NCBI GenBank assembly: GCA_949293925.1
Contig: CASFFI010000066.1
Location: 1 to 12,071, forward strand
Source of the DNA: an uncultured Christensenella sp.
Lineage (GTDB): Bacteria; Bacillota; Clostridia; Christensenellales; UBA1242
Length of the DNA stretch: 12,071 nt
Direction: 5' to 3'
Below the pieces are notes generated by a model. It was given only the letters and a program-made list of their open reading frames with translations. It searched no databases and was not told the origin of the DNA. How positions within the stretch are numbered: position 1 is the first letter of the stretch; each line of letters opens with the position of its first letter. A program made the position numbers and the translations under genes. This document shows, one piece after another, positions 5,774-12,071 of the stretch.

Positions 5774-7279
5774 ATGAAAAAAATTTTTAATTTTAGGCCC
5801 ATGCTTATTATATTTTTTGGCTTGCTTGCGGGAATTCTGCTATCAAGCCTTATTTTTTGTGATATTGTGCAATTTTATATAGGCATTGGATTTTTTGCTC
5901 TAATACTAATAATAATGTTTATTCGCTTCGGGTTTAATAAGCGAATGAAGTTGTTATTAATTGCTTTTATTATTGGTGTAGTTAGTTGTTCAATTTCTTT
6001 AATTTCTAATGTTTTAACTCCTACATTTTCAGGTGAAGTAGTAATTTCTGGAAGAGTTTTAGAAACTTCTGTATATTATGAAAAATCTATGACAGTAGTA
6101 TTAGATAATGTGAAAGCGAATGATAAAAGCATCTCAAATATTAAAGTTTATGTTAATGACGATTTTAACATATTTGAAAAAATTACTCCTGATACGGTTT
6201 TGACTTTTAGTGCAGAACTTGAAAAAATTACTTTTACAGATAACTTTTCATCATCTCTATCTAATTTAAGCGAAGGAATAGAATATACTTGTAATGTTGA
6301 TTATTCCAAAATAGAATTTTTAGGTGTTGATAGCAGTGTTAGAACAGAGATAAAAAATAAAGTTTATTCAAATTTGAGTCCGCTTGGAAAATTTGCTGAT
6401 TTTGCATTTAGCAGTTTGTTTGGCGATAAAAGTGGTCTTTCAATTCAATCTAAAGATATTTTCAATATTGCTGGTATTGCACATATCTTGGCAGTATCAG
6501 GTTTACATATCAGTATAGTTTATGGAATTTTAATTTTTATTCTAGATAAATTAAGATTAAAAGAAATAATTAAATTTTTTATTATTGCATTCGCTTTGTT
6601 ATTTTATGCATATCTTTGTTCGTTTACGCCGTCTGTTTTAAGAGCAAGTATTATGTGTTTAGTTTTACTGCTTGCAAGAATTACAAAAAGGCAGTATGAT
6701 AGTTTAAGTGCACTTTGTTTTGCCGGAATTTTAATAATACTATTTAGTCCGTTTACCATTTTTAGTTATAGTTTTATATTGAGTTTTGCTAGTGTGTTTG
6801 GTATTTTATGTTTAAATAAATCAATTTTCCGTGCGTTAAATTTTGTTCTTCCAAGCAAGGTTGCAAATGTAATTTCGCTTTCAATGTCAGCGTATTTAGG
6901 TGTGTTAGTAGGGTTAATATATGGTTTTGGCAATATTCAAATATTGTCTATATTAGTAAATGTGTTGGTTGTGCCTATTTTTACAATTTGCTTTGGATTT
7001 ATATTTGCTACAACTTTAATAAGTTTGATAATTCCTGTTGTGTCCACAATTTTAATTATAGCAAAGCCCGTTTTAGCATTAATAGAATACGTATGTGTTG
7101 TTGTCAGCACTATCCCATTTGCAATTGTTCAAACTAGTTCAGTAAGTTTTATTATTATGGTTTTATACACTGCAATGATTATACTGATTTCAAGATTTTC
7201 AAATATTTACAAAGATTTTAAATGGGTGATATTAGATATTTATATGGTTCTATTTTGCATTAGTGTTATCTATTTTTAA
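5774..7279 (+). CDS. comEC: ComEC/Rec2-type DNA uptake channel, without metallo-beta-lactamase domain
   Basis: A 501-residue membrane protein of the ComEC/Rec2 family, the channel that brings single-stranded DNA across the membrane in transformation. The first 70 residues hold several helices. An extracellular OB-like segment follows (about 86-185; GEVVISGRVLETSVYYEKS, the DUF4131 region). The Competence domain runs from about 205 to 480 with its signatures HILAVSGLH (237-245) and TPSVLRASIM (285-294) and many helices. Full-length Firmicute ComEC is usually about 750-800 residues and ends in a metallo-beta-lactamase-like domain; here the protein stops soon after the last helix, and the next gene starts 50 nt later, so that domain is absent rather than frameshifted. 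No ribosome site precedes the ATG, and the promoter predicts a leaderless or nearly leaderless mRNA. A later ATG at 5801 is possible. comEC followed by holA is a common Firmicute order. No comEA is in the window. Confidence 0.9.
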   Translation: MKKIFNFRPMLIIFFGLLAGILLSSLIFCDIVQFYIGIGFFALILIIMFIRFGFNKRMKLLLIAFIIGVVSCSISLISNVLTPTFSGEVVISGRVLETSVYYEKSMTVVLDNVKANDKSISNIKVYVNDDFNIFEKITPDTVLTFSAELEKITFTDNFSSSLSNLSEGIEYTCNVDYSKIEFLGVDSSVRTEIKNKVYSNLSPLGKFADFAFSSLFGDKSGLSIQSKDIFNIAGIAHILAVSGLHISIVYGILIFILDKLRLKEIIKFFIIAFALLFYAYLCSFTPSVLRASIMCLVLLLARITKRQYDSLSALCFAGILIILFSPFTIFSYSFILSFASVFGILCLNKSIFRALNFVLPSKVANVISLSMSAYLGVLVGLIYGFGNIQILSILVNVLVVPIFTICFGFIFATTLISLIIPVVSTILIIAKPVLALIEYVCVVVSTIPFAIVQTSSVSFIIMVLYTAMIILISRFSNIYKDFKWVILDIYMVLFCISVIYF

Positions 7280-7294
7280 ATTTTCAAAATTTAA

Positions 7295-7322
7295 TTGAAA
7301 AATGTTAATTCTGTGTTATAAT
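7295..7322 (+). promoter_or_regulatory. Promoter of holA
   Basis: TTGAAA (7295-7300) and a perfect TATAAT (7317-7322) with extended TG (7314-7315) are 16 nt apart. Seven bases past the -10 is 7329, exactly the A of the holA ATG. Confidence 0.65.
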
Positions 7323-7328
7323 AATGTT

Positions 7329-8246
7329 ATGAAATTTGAACTTTTAAAACAATCACTTAAAAAATCTATTGAACACTCATATAAATTGGTGGGTGATGAT
7401 AATTTTTTGATTTCTAAAAGTATTGAACTTATTAAATCTCAAGCAGTTGATTGTTTTGAAGAATTTAATGTTCAAGTAATAGACGAACAGATTAGTTTAA
7501 ATCAATTACAATTCTCTTTAGAAACTTTGCCAATGATGGCAAAAAGACGCTTCTTAATTTTTAAATATTTAGAAAATTCTTATTTAAAATTATTAAATGA
7601 TGCTATAAAATATGAACATATTGTTAAAGTATTTGTAAATCCTACAATTAGTGTTGATGGGGTATTAGTAGAATGTAGTGATGTATCAAATGAATTGTGT
7701 CAAAAGTTTATATTAAATGAAATTGCAAAATTTGATATAAGTATTGAAAAAAATGCTATTGACACAATTTTAAAATTGACAAATAACAAATTAGGTGTTA
7801 TAAAGCAAGAATGTGATAAATTAATCTCATACGCTAGAACAAAAAAGACTATTACAACTGATGATGTTAAAAATATAGTAATACCTAGCGAAGAGTATTA
7901 TGTTTACACATTGTCTAATAAAATAGATGAAAAAGATTTAGAAAATATGTCATCAGTTTTAAATGTATTATTAAAATCAATGGACGCTATCAATATCTTT
8001 AAATTTTTAGGTAGTTATTTTAGGCGTATGTTTTTGATGTGCCTAACAAATAATGATAACGAAATAATATCAATATTTAAAAATTTAAAGTCGTTTGCAA
8101 TTAAAAAAGCAAGGCATTATATTTTATTGAACGGTAAAAATTTTTATATTAACAGATACATAAAGTTTGTTGACCTAGACTTTATGATTGTGTCTGGTAA
8201 AATTTCAGCGATTAATGCTCTTTATGAAATTTTATTTTTTAATTAA
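7329..8246 (+). CDS. holA: DNA polymerase III subunit delta
   Basis: Delta is the clamp-loader subunit that opens the sliding clamp during chromosome replication. The 305-residue protein (from 7329) has the N-terminal pattern of the family: HSYKLVGDDNFLISKSIELI, then the LETLPMMAKRRFLIFK stretch that corresponds to the usual 'lpfla.rRlviv' motif. A middle helical domain follows (about 130-200; LGVIKQECDKLISYA and ITTDDVKNIV), then the C-terminal collar domain (IFKFLGSYFRRMFLM). Length is close to the family's usual 320-340. An ATG at 7302 would add nine residues (MLILCYNNV), but it lies upstream of the -10 box, has no ribosome site and is not conserved-looking. The 7329 start matches the family and the predicted transcription start. 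It follows comEC by 49 nt and could also be read from the comEC promoter. Confidence 0.88.
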   Translation: MKFELLKQSLKKSIEHSYKLVGDDNFLISKSIELIKSQAVDCFEEFNVQVIDEQISLNQLQFSLETLPMMAKRRFLIFKYLENSYLKLLNDAIKYEHIVKVFVNPTISVDGVLVECSDVSNELCQKFILNEIAKFDISIEKNAIDTILKLTNNKLGVIKQECDKLISYARTKKTITTDDVKNIVIPSEEYYVYTLSNKIDEKDLENMSSVLNVLLKSMDAINIFKFLGSYFRRMFLMCLTNNDNEIISIFKNLKSFAIKKARHYILLNGKNFYINRYIKFVDLDFMIVSGKISAINALYEILFFN

Positions 8247-8261
8247 AAAATTTTATAAATT

Positions 8262-8290
8262 TTGTAGGATATATTTTTTTAATGTCTAAT
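8262..8290 (+). promoter_or_regulatory. Weak candidate promoter of the dnaG-rpoD operon
   Basis: TTGTAG (8262-8267, 3 of 6) and TCTAAT (8285-8290, 5 of 6) are 17 nt apart in the 67-nt gap after holA. Read-through from holA is equally possible. Confidence 0.3.
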
Positions 8291-8313
8291 AAGTATTTAA
8301 ACGAGGTAAACAA

Positions 8314-10071
8314 TTGATAAATAGAGGTTTTGATTCAGATTTTTTGGCAAAACTCAAAGAGAGAAATGACATTGTTACAACGATTTCTAAATATATCACT
8401 TTGCAACGAAAGGGTAGAGGCTATTGGGCGTGCTGTCCTTTTCACGGTGAAAAAACACCATCTTTTAGCGTTAAAGAAGATGGTCAATTTTATAAGTGTT
8501 TTGGCTGTGGTGAAAGCGGTTATGTAATTACTTTTATTGAAAAATTTGAAAATGTAGATTTTATGACGGCGGTCGAGATTTTGTGCAAAAATGCAGGTAT
8601 GGAAATGCCGTCCTTTAAAGGTAATGAAGAAATTGAAAAGAAAAAAAAGTTGCGAGATAGGCTTTATTTAGCACTGAATTTGGCAACAGAATTTTATATG
8701 ACAAATTTATACTCTTTAGAGGGCAAAAAGCATCTTGATTATTTAAAAAATAGAGGCATCACTGATGAACTTATTAAAAAATTTAAAATAGGTGCGTCTT
8801 TAGATTATGACAGTTTAGTTAAATTTATGCAAAGTCGTGGGTTTTCATCTAATGAACTTTTACAGTCTGGTTTGGTAGGAGTAAATGACTATGGTAAATA
8901 TTATGATTTTTATGCAAAAAGAGTAATATTTCCTATTTTTAATAACTTTTCAGATGTAATAGGTTTTTCTGCACGAGATATTTCAGGTGAACAAAATATT
9001 GCAAAATATAAAAATACACCACAAACAATGCTATTTTCAAAAGGACAAGTTCTTTATGGTTACAATTTCATTAAAGAAGAGAAAAAACGCGGAAATTTAA
9101 ATGAAGTTATAATTGTAGAAGGGCAAATGGATACCATTGCTTGCCACGGCGCAGGGCTTGTAAATACTATAGGTTGTATGGGTACTGCATTAACCAGCAA
9201 TCACGCAAAAGAATTGCAAAGACTTACCGACAACATTTTGGTTTGTTTAGATGGTGATAATGCGGGTGAAGTCGCAACATTTAAGGCTATTGACTGTTTA
9301 AGACAAATTGGTTTAAGTGTAAAGGTTGTAAGACTTAAAGAAGCAAAAGACCCTGATGAATACATAAAAAAGTTTGGGGCTAGTGCTTTTATTAAAACTT
9401 TACAAAATGCAATGCCTTTTATGGATTTTATTATAGAAGACATTTCAAAAAAGTATGATTTAAAAAATAATGATGAATTAAATAAGTTTATAAATGAGGC
9501 TTTGTCGTATATAAGTAAACTCTTAAGTCCTTCAGAACAAGAAATTTACTTGAATCTTGTCTATAAAATTTCAAAAATTCCAAAGGATATACTTCGAAAA
9601 ACTCTATCGGGTAGCATGATAGAAAAAAAAGTTGATGAATTAGAATTTGTAAATACTTTTGATGCTACTACATCTGCAAAAATATGTGTTCTTGCAAATA
9701 TTTTGTATGGGAAATTAAAAGACTTTGATGGGCTTCAAGAATATTTTGATGACTCAGAAACAAAAGAAATATTTGCCTATTTTACAACCAAAGCAAAAGA
9801 AAACAGATTAATTGCTAGTTCTATATTTGATGACTTTGAAATACAACCTGATAGTATTTTAGATAAAATCTTAAATTTTAAATTTAACTTGCAAGAAAAT
9901 GTTAATGTAAATTACTTGAATGAATGTATCAAGACTTTAAAATCTAATCTTTTAAAAAAGAAGAAATTAGATTTAATGAACTCATTACTTAAAGCAAATT
10001 CAATAGATGAACGAGCAGAAATTTTAAAAAAATTACAAGATATTGACAAAATATTGAAAGGAAATGATTAA
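8314..10071 (+). CDS. dnaG: DNA primase
   Basis: DnaG makes RNA primers at the replication fork. The 585-residue protein has all three usual parts. The N-terminal CHC2 zinc-binding domain has ligands C41, H44, C62 and C65 (CPFH...CFGC). The catalytic core has KRVIFPIF and YKNTPQTMLFSKG and a TOPRIM domain with E269 in VEGQMD and the D313-x-D315 pair in LDGDNAG, then KDPDEY (345-350). A helical C-terminal region that would bind the DnaB helicase makes up the rest. All catalytic residues are present. The initiation codon is TTG: it is the first possible start after an in-frame stop at 8290, it has GAGG 7 nt upstream, and the next in-frame ATG (residue 84) would remove the zinc domain. The last bases overlap the next gene. 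With the sigma-like gene and rpoD it forms a macromolecular synthesis-type operon. Confidence 0.95.
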   Translation: MINRGFDSDFLAKLKERNDIVTTISKYITLQRKGRGYWACCPFHGEKTPSFSVKEDGQFYKCFGCGESGYVITFIEKFENVDFMTAVEILCKNAGMEMPSFKGNEEIEKKKKLRDRLYLALNLATEFYMTNLYSLEGKKHLDYLKNRGITDELIKKFKIGASLDYDSLVKFMQSRGFSSNELLQSGLVGVNDYGKYYDFYAKRVIFPIFNNFSDVIGFSARDISGEQNIAKYKNTPQTMLFSKGQVLYGYNFIKEEKKRGNLNEVIIVEGQMDTIACHGAGLVNTIGCMGTALTSNHAKELQRLTDNILVCLDGDNAGEVATFKAIDCLRQIGLSVKVVRLKEAKDPDEYIKKFGASAFIKTLQNAMPFMDFIIEDISKKYDLKNNDELNKFINEALSYISKLLSPSEQEIYLNLVYKISKIPKDILRKTLSGSMIEKKVDELEFVNTFDATTSAKICVLANILYGKLKDFDGLQEYFDDSETKEIFAYFTTKAKENRLIASSIFDDFEIQPDSILDKILNFKFNLQENVNVNYLNECIKTLKSNLLKKKKLDLMNSLLKANSIDERAEILKKLQDIDKILKGND

Positions 10072-10540
10072 ATTGGGAAATATTGAAAATAAAGATAAAG
10101 TTAAAGATTCTTTGTATAGTTATTTATTTAAATTAAAAGTAGATGACATTGATGACGCTTATAAATTTTATTTAAAAGAAGGTTTGACTAGGCGTGAAGA
10201 TATAAAAAGATATCTATATGACTTTGTAAATGTAACAGATTTTGATGTATCAGATGAACAGATTGTTGATTTGTTAGATTATTATAGAGATATTTCAAAA
10301 CAGGATAAACAATTAAAAACACATTTGAAAACAGTTATTCATTTGGCATACGCTTTTCACATATTGCACGATAAATTGCCACTTGAAGATTTAGTTCAAA
10401 CTGCCAACTTGGGATATTTACAAGCAATAAAAAAATATGATAAAAAATCTGGTCTGCCATTTGCGGATTACTTAAATTACTATTGTATTACTAATATGAT
10501 AATTGATTACGAAAAGGAGAAAAAGGAATGGAAAAAATAG
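10064..10540 (+). CDS. Sigma-70 region-2-like protein lacking regions 3 and 4
   Basis: A 158-residue protein between dnaG and rpoD, overlapping both (8 and 13 nt). Residues 86-136 align with sigma region 2: LKTVIHLAYAF matches LRLVVSIAKHY of the adjacent RpoD, and D109-Y136 (starting DLVQTANLGYLQAIKKYD) is identical to RpoD 212-239 at 11 of 28 positions without gaps. The core-binding helix 2.2 is therefore recognisable. RpoD's TWWIRQSITRAIS, the melting and -10 recognition segment, becomes NYYCITNMIID, and the protein then ends in a Lys/Glu tail, with no region 3 or 4. Residues 33-76 (KEGLTRREDIKRYL...DEQIVDLLDYYRDI) recall sigma region 1.1 more loosely. The ATG has AAAGG only 2 nt away; a TTG at 10073 would be better spaced. 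Inference: it may bind core RNA polymerase or RpoD-related surfaces as a regulator. A degenerate sigma paralogue is the alternative. Confidence 0.7.
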   Translation: MIKLGNIENKDKVKDSLYSYLFKLKVDDIDDAYKFYLKEGLTRREDIKRYLYDFVNVTDFDVSDEQIVDLLDYYRDISKQDKQLKTHLKTVIHLAYAFHILHDKLPLEDLVQTANLGYLQAIKKYDKKSGLPFADYLNYYCITNMIIDYEKEKKEWKK

Positions 10541-11808
10541 TCGAAGCAGTAGAAAAAATTGCCTCTGCTTTAAATGATAAAGGAGTAAAGTCAATAGACG
10601 AAAATGATTTTTTAAAAAAATTAGCAAAGTACAAAATTGACCCTTCAAAATTAGATAGTGCTATAACTATTTTAAAATCAAAAGGAATTAATATTGATAG
10701 TTCTTCAAAATCTCAAGAAGATAAAATCAAGGAAACAGTTGAAAAAATTGCTCAAAATTTAAAATCAAAGAATTTAAAAACAATTGATGAAGATGCTTTA
10801 TGTATGCGATTAATGAAATATGAAATAGATATAAGCGAACTAAAGAAAATAACAGAGATGTTAAAAAAGTTGGGAATAACAGTAACTGAATCTTTACCTG
10901 AAAACGGCGATGAAATTATGGTAAATGATGCAGAACTTGAAAATATTATAAGTCAAGTAGCTGCTAACGATTTAGTGAAAATGTATCTGAAAAATATTGG
11001 CAAAATTCCATTGCTAACGAACGAAGAACAAATGAAGTATGCAAAAGATTTAATAGAAAATCATAGTGAATACGCAAGGACAAAATTAATTGAAAGCAAT
11101 TTAAGGCTTGTCGTAAGCATTGCAAAGCATTATCAAAATAAATATAATATGCAATTTTTGGATTTAATTCAAGAAGGAAATATTGGTCTTATGAAAGCAG
11201 TTGAAAAATTCGATTATACAAGAGGATTCAAATTTTCAACTTATGCTACTTGGTGGATTAGGCAGAGCATTACAAGGGCAATTTCTGATCAATCTCATAC
11301 AATTAGAGTTCCTGTGCATATGGTTGAAACAATCTACAAACAAAACAGAGCTTCTCATATGTTGATGCAAGAATTGGGCAGAGACCCTACAACTGCAGAA
11401 ATTGCAGAAAGATTAGGTACAACTGTTGAAAAAGTTATGGAAGTACAACGTATTGCTCAAGACCCAATTTCACTTGAAAGCAAAGTTGGGCACGAAGAAG
11501 ATAGCAAAATAGGGGATATTGTAGTCGATGAGTCAGCATTAAGTCCACTTGACGTAGCTATGCAAAATATGTTAAAAGAACAATTAATGCAAGTGTTGGA
11601 AACATTGACACCTAGAGAACAAAAAGTAATCAGATTAAGATATGGTCTTGAAGATGGTCACCCTAGAACATTGGAAGAGGTGGGTAGAGAATTTTCAGTT
11701 ACACGTGAGCGTATTCGTCAGATTGAAGCAAAGGCTTTAAGAAAATTAAGACAACCTAGCAAACTTAGAAGATTAGAAGATGATGGAATAGATGACGATA
11801 GGAGATAG
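10528..11808 (+). CDS. rpoD: Primary sigma factor RpoD/SigA with duplicated N-terminal module
   Basis: The housekeeping sigma factor that directs RNA polymerase to promoters. From residue 147 it is canonical: region 1.2 (NDLVKMYLKNIGKIPLLT, 147-164), and region 2 (about 187-255) with the core-binding DLIQEGNIGLMKAVEKFD and the aromatic TYATWWIRQSI. Region 3 (about 258-335) has HTIRVPVHMVETI. Region 4 (about 345-420) has the TPREQKVIRLRYGL and TLEEVGREFSVTRERIRQIE helix-turn-helix. The first 120 residues are unusual: two tandem copies of a region-1.1-like module, residues 3-56 and 66-119, 25 of 54 identical without gaps. Region 1.1 normally occurs once and keeps free sigma from binding DNA. 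AAGGAG lies 8 nt before the ATG, inside the preceding gene, which it overlaps by 13 nt. Length is 426; single-1.1 clostridial SigA is shorter by about this extra module. Confidence 0.95.
   Translation: MEKIVEAVEKIASALNDKGVKSIDENDFLKKLAKYKIDPSKLDSAITILKSKGINIDSSSKSQEDKIKETVEKIAQNLKSKNLKTIDEDALCMRLMKYEIDISELKKITEMLKKLGITVTESLPENGDEIMVNDAELENIISQVAANDLVKMYLKNIGKIPLLTNEEQMKYAKDLIENHSEYARTKLIESNLRLVVSIAKHYQNKYNMQFLDLIQEGNIGLMKAVEKFDYTRGFKFSTYATWWIRQSITRAISDQSHTIRVPVHMVETIYKQNRASHMLMQELGRDPTTAEIAERLGTTVEKVMEVQRIAQDPISLESKVGHEEDSKIGDIVVDESALSPLDVAMQNMLKEQLMQVLETLTPREQKVIRLRYGLEDGHPRTLEEVGREFSVTRERIRQIEAKALRKLRQPSKLRRLEDDGIDDDRR
10534..10884 (+). repeat. Tandem duplication of region 1.1 inside rpoD
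   Basis: Coding repeats 10534-10695 and 10723-10884 (54 codons each) are separated by a nine-residue Ser/Lys-rich linker. The two protein units share the spaced pattern KI.E.VEKIA, IDE, KY.ID.S.L, LK..GI. The nucleotide sequences have diverged well beyond the protein, so the duplication is not recent. Confidence 0.85.
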
Positions 11809-11809
11809 T

Positions 11810-12071
11810 ATGGAAAACATTTTGAAAATACAAAAATTAGATGCTGAAATTAGAAAGTTGAAAAATTCAGTGAAAAGGAGTAAAGAACAAAAACTTCTAA
11901 ACGATTATTCACAAATAATGCGTGAAGGTAAAAGCTTTGTGTCGGCGCTTGAACAAGATGCTTCAAAAATAATTAATGAATTCAATAGTTTGAATGATAG
12001 TTATAGAACATTATTAGGCAAAATTGATTTACAGAAAAAGCAAAAAATTGAAAATTCAGACTTGGAACATA
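11810..12071 (+). CDS. Coiled-coil protein, 5' part only
   Basis: The first 87 codons of a gene that runs off the window. It starts one base after the rpoD stop, with AGGAG (11800-11804) inside rpoD 5 nt before the ATG, so it is co-transcribed and probably coupled. The sequence begins MENILKIQKLDAEIRKLKNS and continues as a charged, heptad-like helix rich in Lys, Glu, Leu and Ile with no membrane segment. In some Firmicutes, genes after rpoD include trmK, a Nif3-family gene and a coiled-coil/C4 zinc-ribbon protein; the opening 'LLKIQ.LD.EI' style fits the last, but the diagnostic zinc ribbon would be beyond the window. The identity is therefore a guess. Confidence 0.6.
   Translation, partial: MENILKIQKLDAEIRKLKNSVKRSKEQKLLNDYSQIMREGKSFVSALEQDASKIINEFNSLNDSYRTLLGKIDLQKKQKIENSDLEH

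Noticed and set aside
5774..7300. A frameshift hiding the ComEC C-terminal domain
   Set aside because: Only 49 nt separate the stop from holA, too little for the missing domain in any frame.
7302..7328. Upstream ATG (7302) adding nine residues to HolA
   Set aside because: It lies between the -35 and -10 boxes of a strong promoter, has no ribosome site, and the family N-terminus fits 7329.
8330..9443. Frames at 8330-8527 (plus) and 9201-9443 (minus) inside dnaG
   Set aside because: Both overlap the conserved zinc and TOPRIM regions of primase and show no independent signals.
1..12071. Genetic code with TGA read as Trp, suggested by AT richness and no TGA among the complete genes' stops
   Set aside because: Conserved genes are full length without internal TGA, and Trp is encoded by TGG; TAA preference alone explains the stops.

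Overview
The window comes from a very AT-rich bacterial chromosome (by eye about a quarter G+C). Firmicutes-type features include AGGAG/AGGGG ribosome sites, extended -10 promoters (TGTTATAAT), comEC next to holA, and dnaG followed by rpoD. An uncultured low-GC member of the Clostridia or a relative fits best; the exact lineage cannot be read from the sequence. The code is the ordinary bacterial one, because the long conserved genes are intact and use TGG for Trp.

Layout. (a) 135-1544: a small DUF3343 protein (minus strand) diverges from a cysteine desulfurase (plus strand), a likely sulfur or selenium trafficking pair with overlapping divergent promoters. (b) 1527-2035: the desulfurase 3' end lies in a tandem repeat, followed by a perfect 13-bp inverted repeat and a long AT-rich gap without a recognisable gene. 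(c) 2036-4447: a run of small unknown membrane proteins around an RsmC-like methyltransferase, with one terminator folded over the end of a gene and another with a GAAA loop. (d) 4518-5669: an SDR oxidoreductase converging on a tRNA-Glu(CTC), with a bidirectional terminator and a MITE-like inverted repeat between them. (e) 5774-8246: comEC without the usual C-terminal metallo-beta-lactamase domain, then holA (polymerase III delta). (f) 8314-12071: dnaG, a 158-residue sigma-region-2-like protein, rpoD and the start of a coiled-coil protein, packed with overlaps or a 1-nt gap like a macromolecular synthesis operon.

The most unusual part is (f). RpoD begins with two tandem copies of a region-1.1-like module (25 of 54 residues identical, no gaps). 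The gene overlapping its start encodes what looks like a lone, truncated sigma region 2 that keeps the core-binding helix and loses the promoter-melting aromatic residues and regions 3 and 4. Together these suggest an unusual way of controlling the housekeeping sigma factor. A second pattern is that csd, comEC and holA lack Shine-Dalgarno sites and have a -10 box placed so that transcription would begin at, or within about 5 nt of, the ATG, which suggests leaderless mRNAs.
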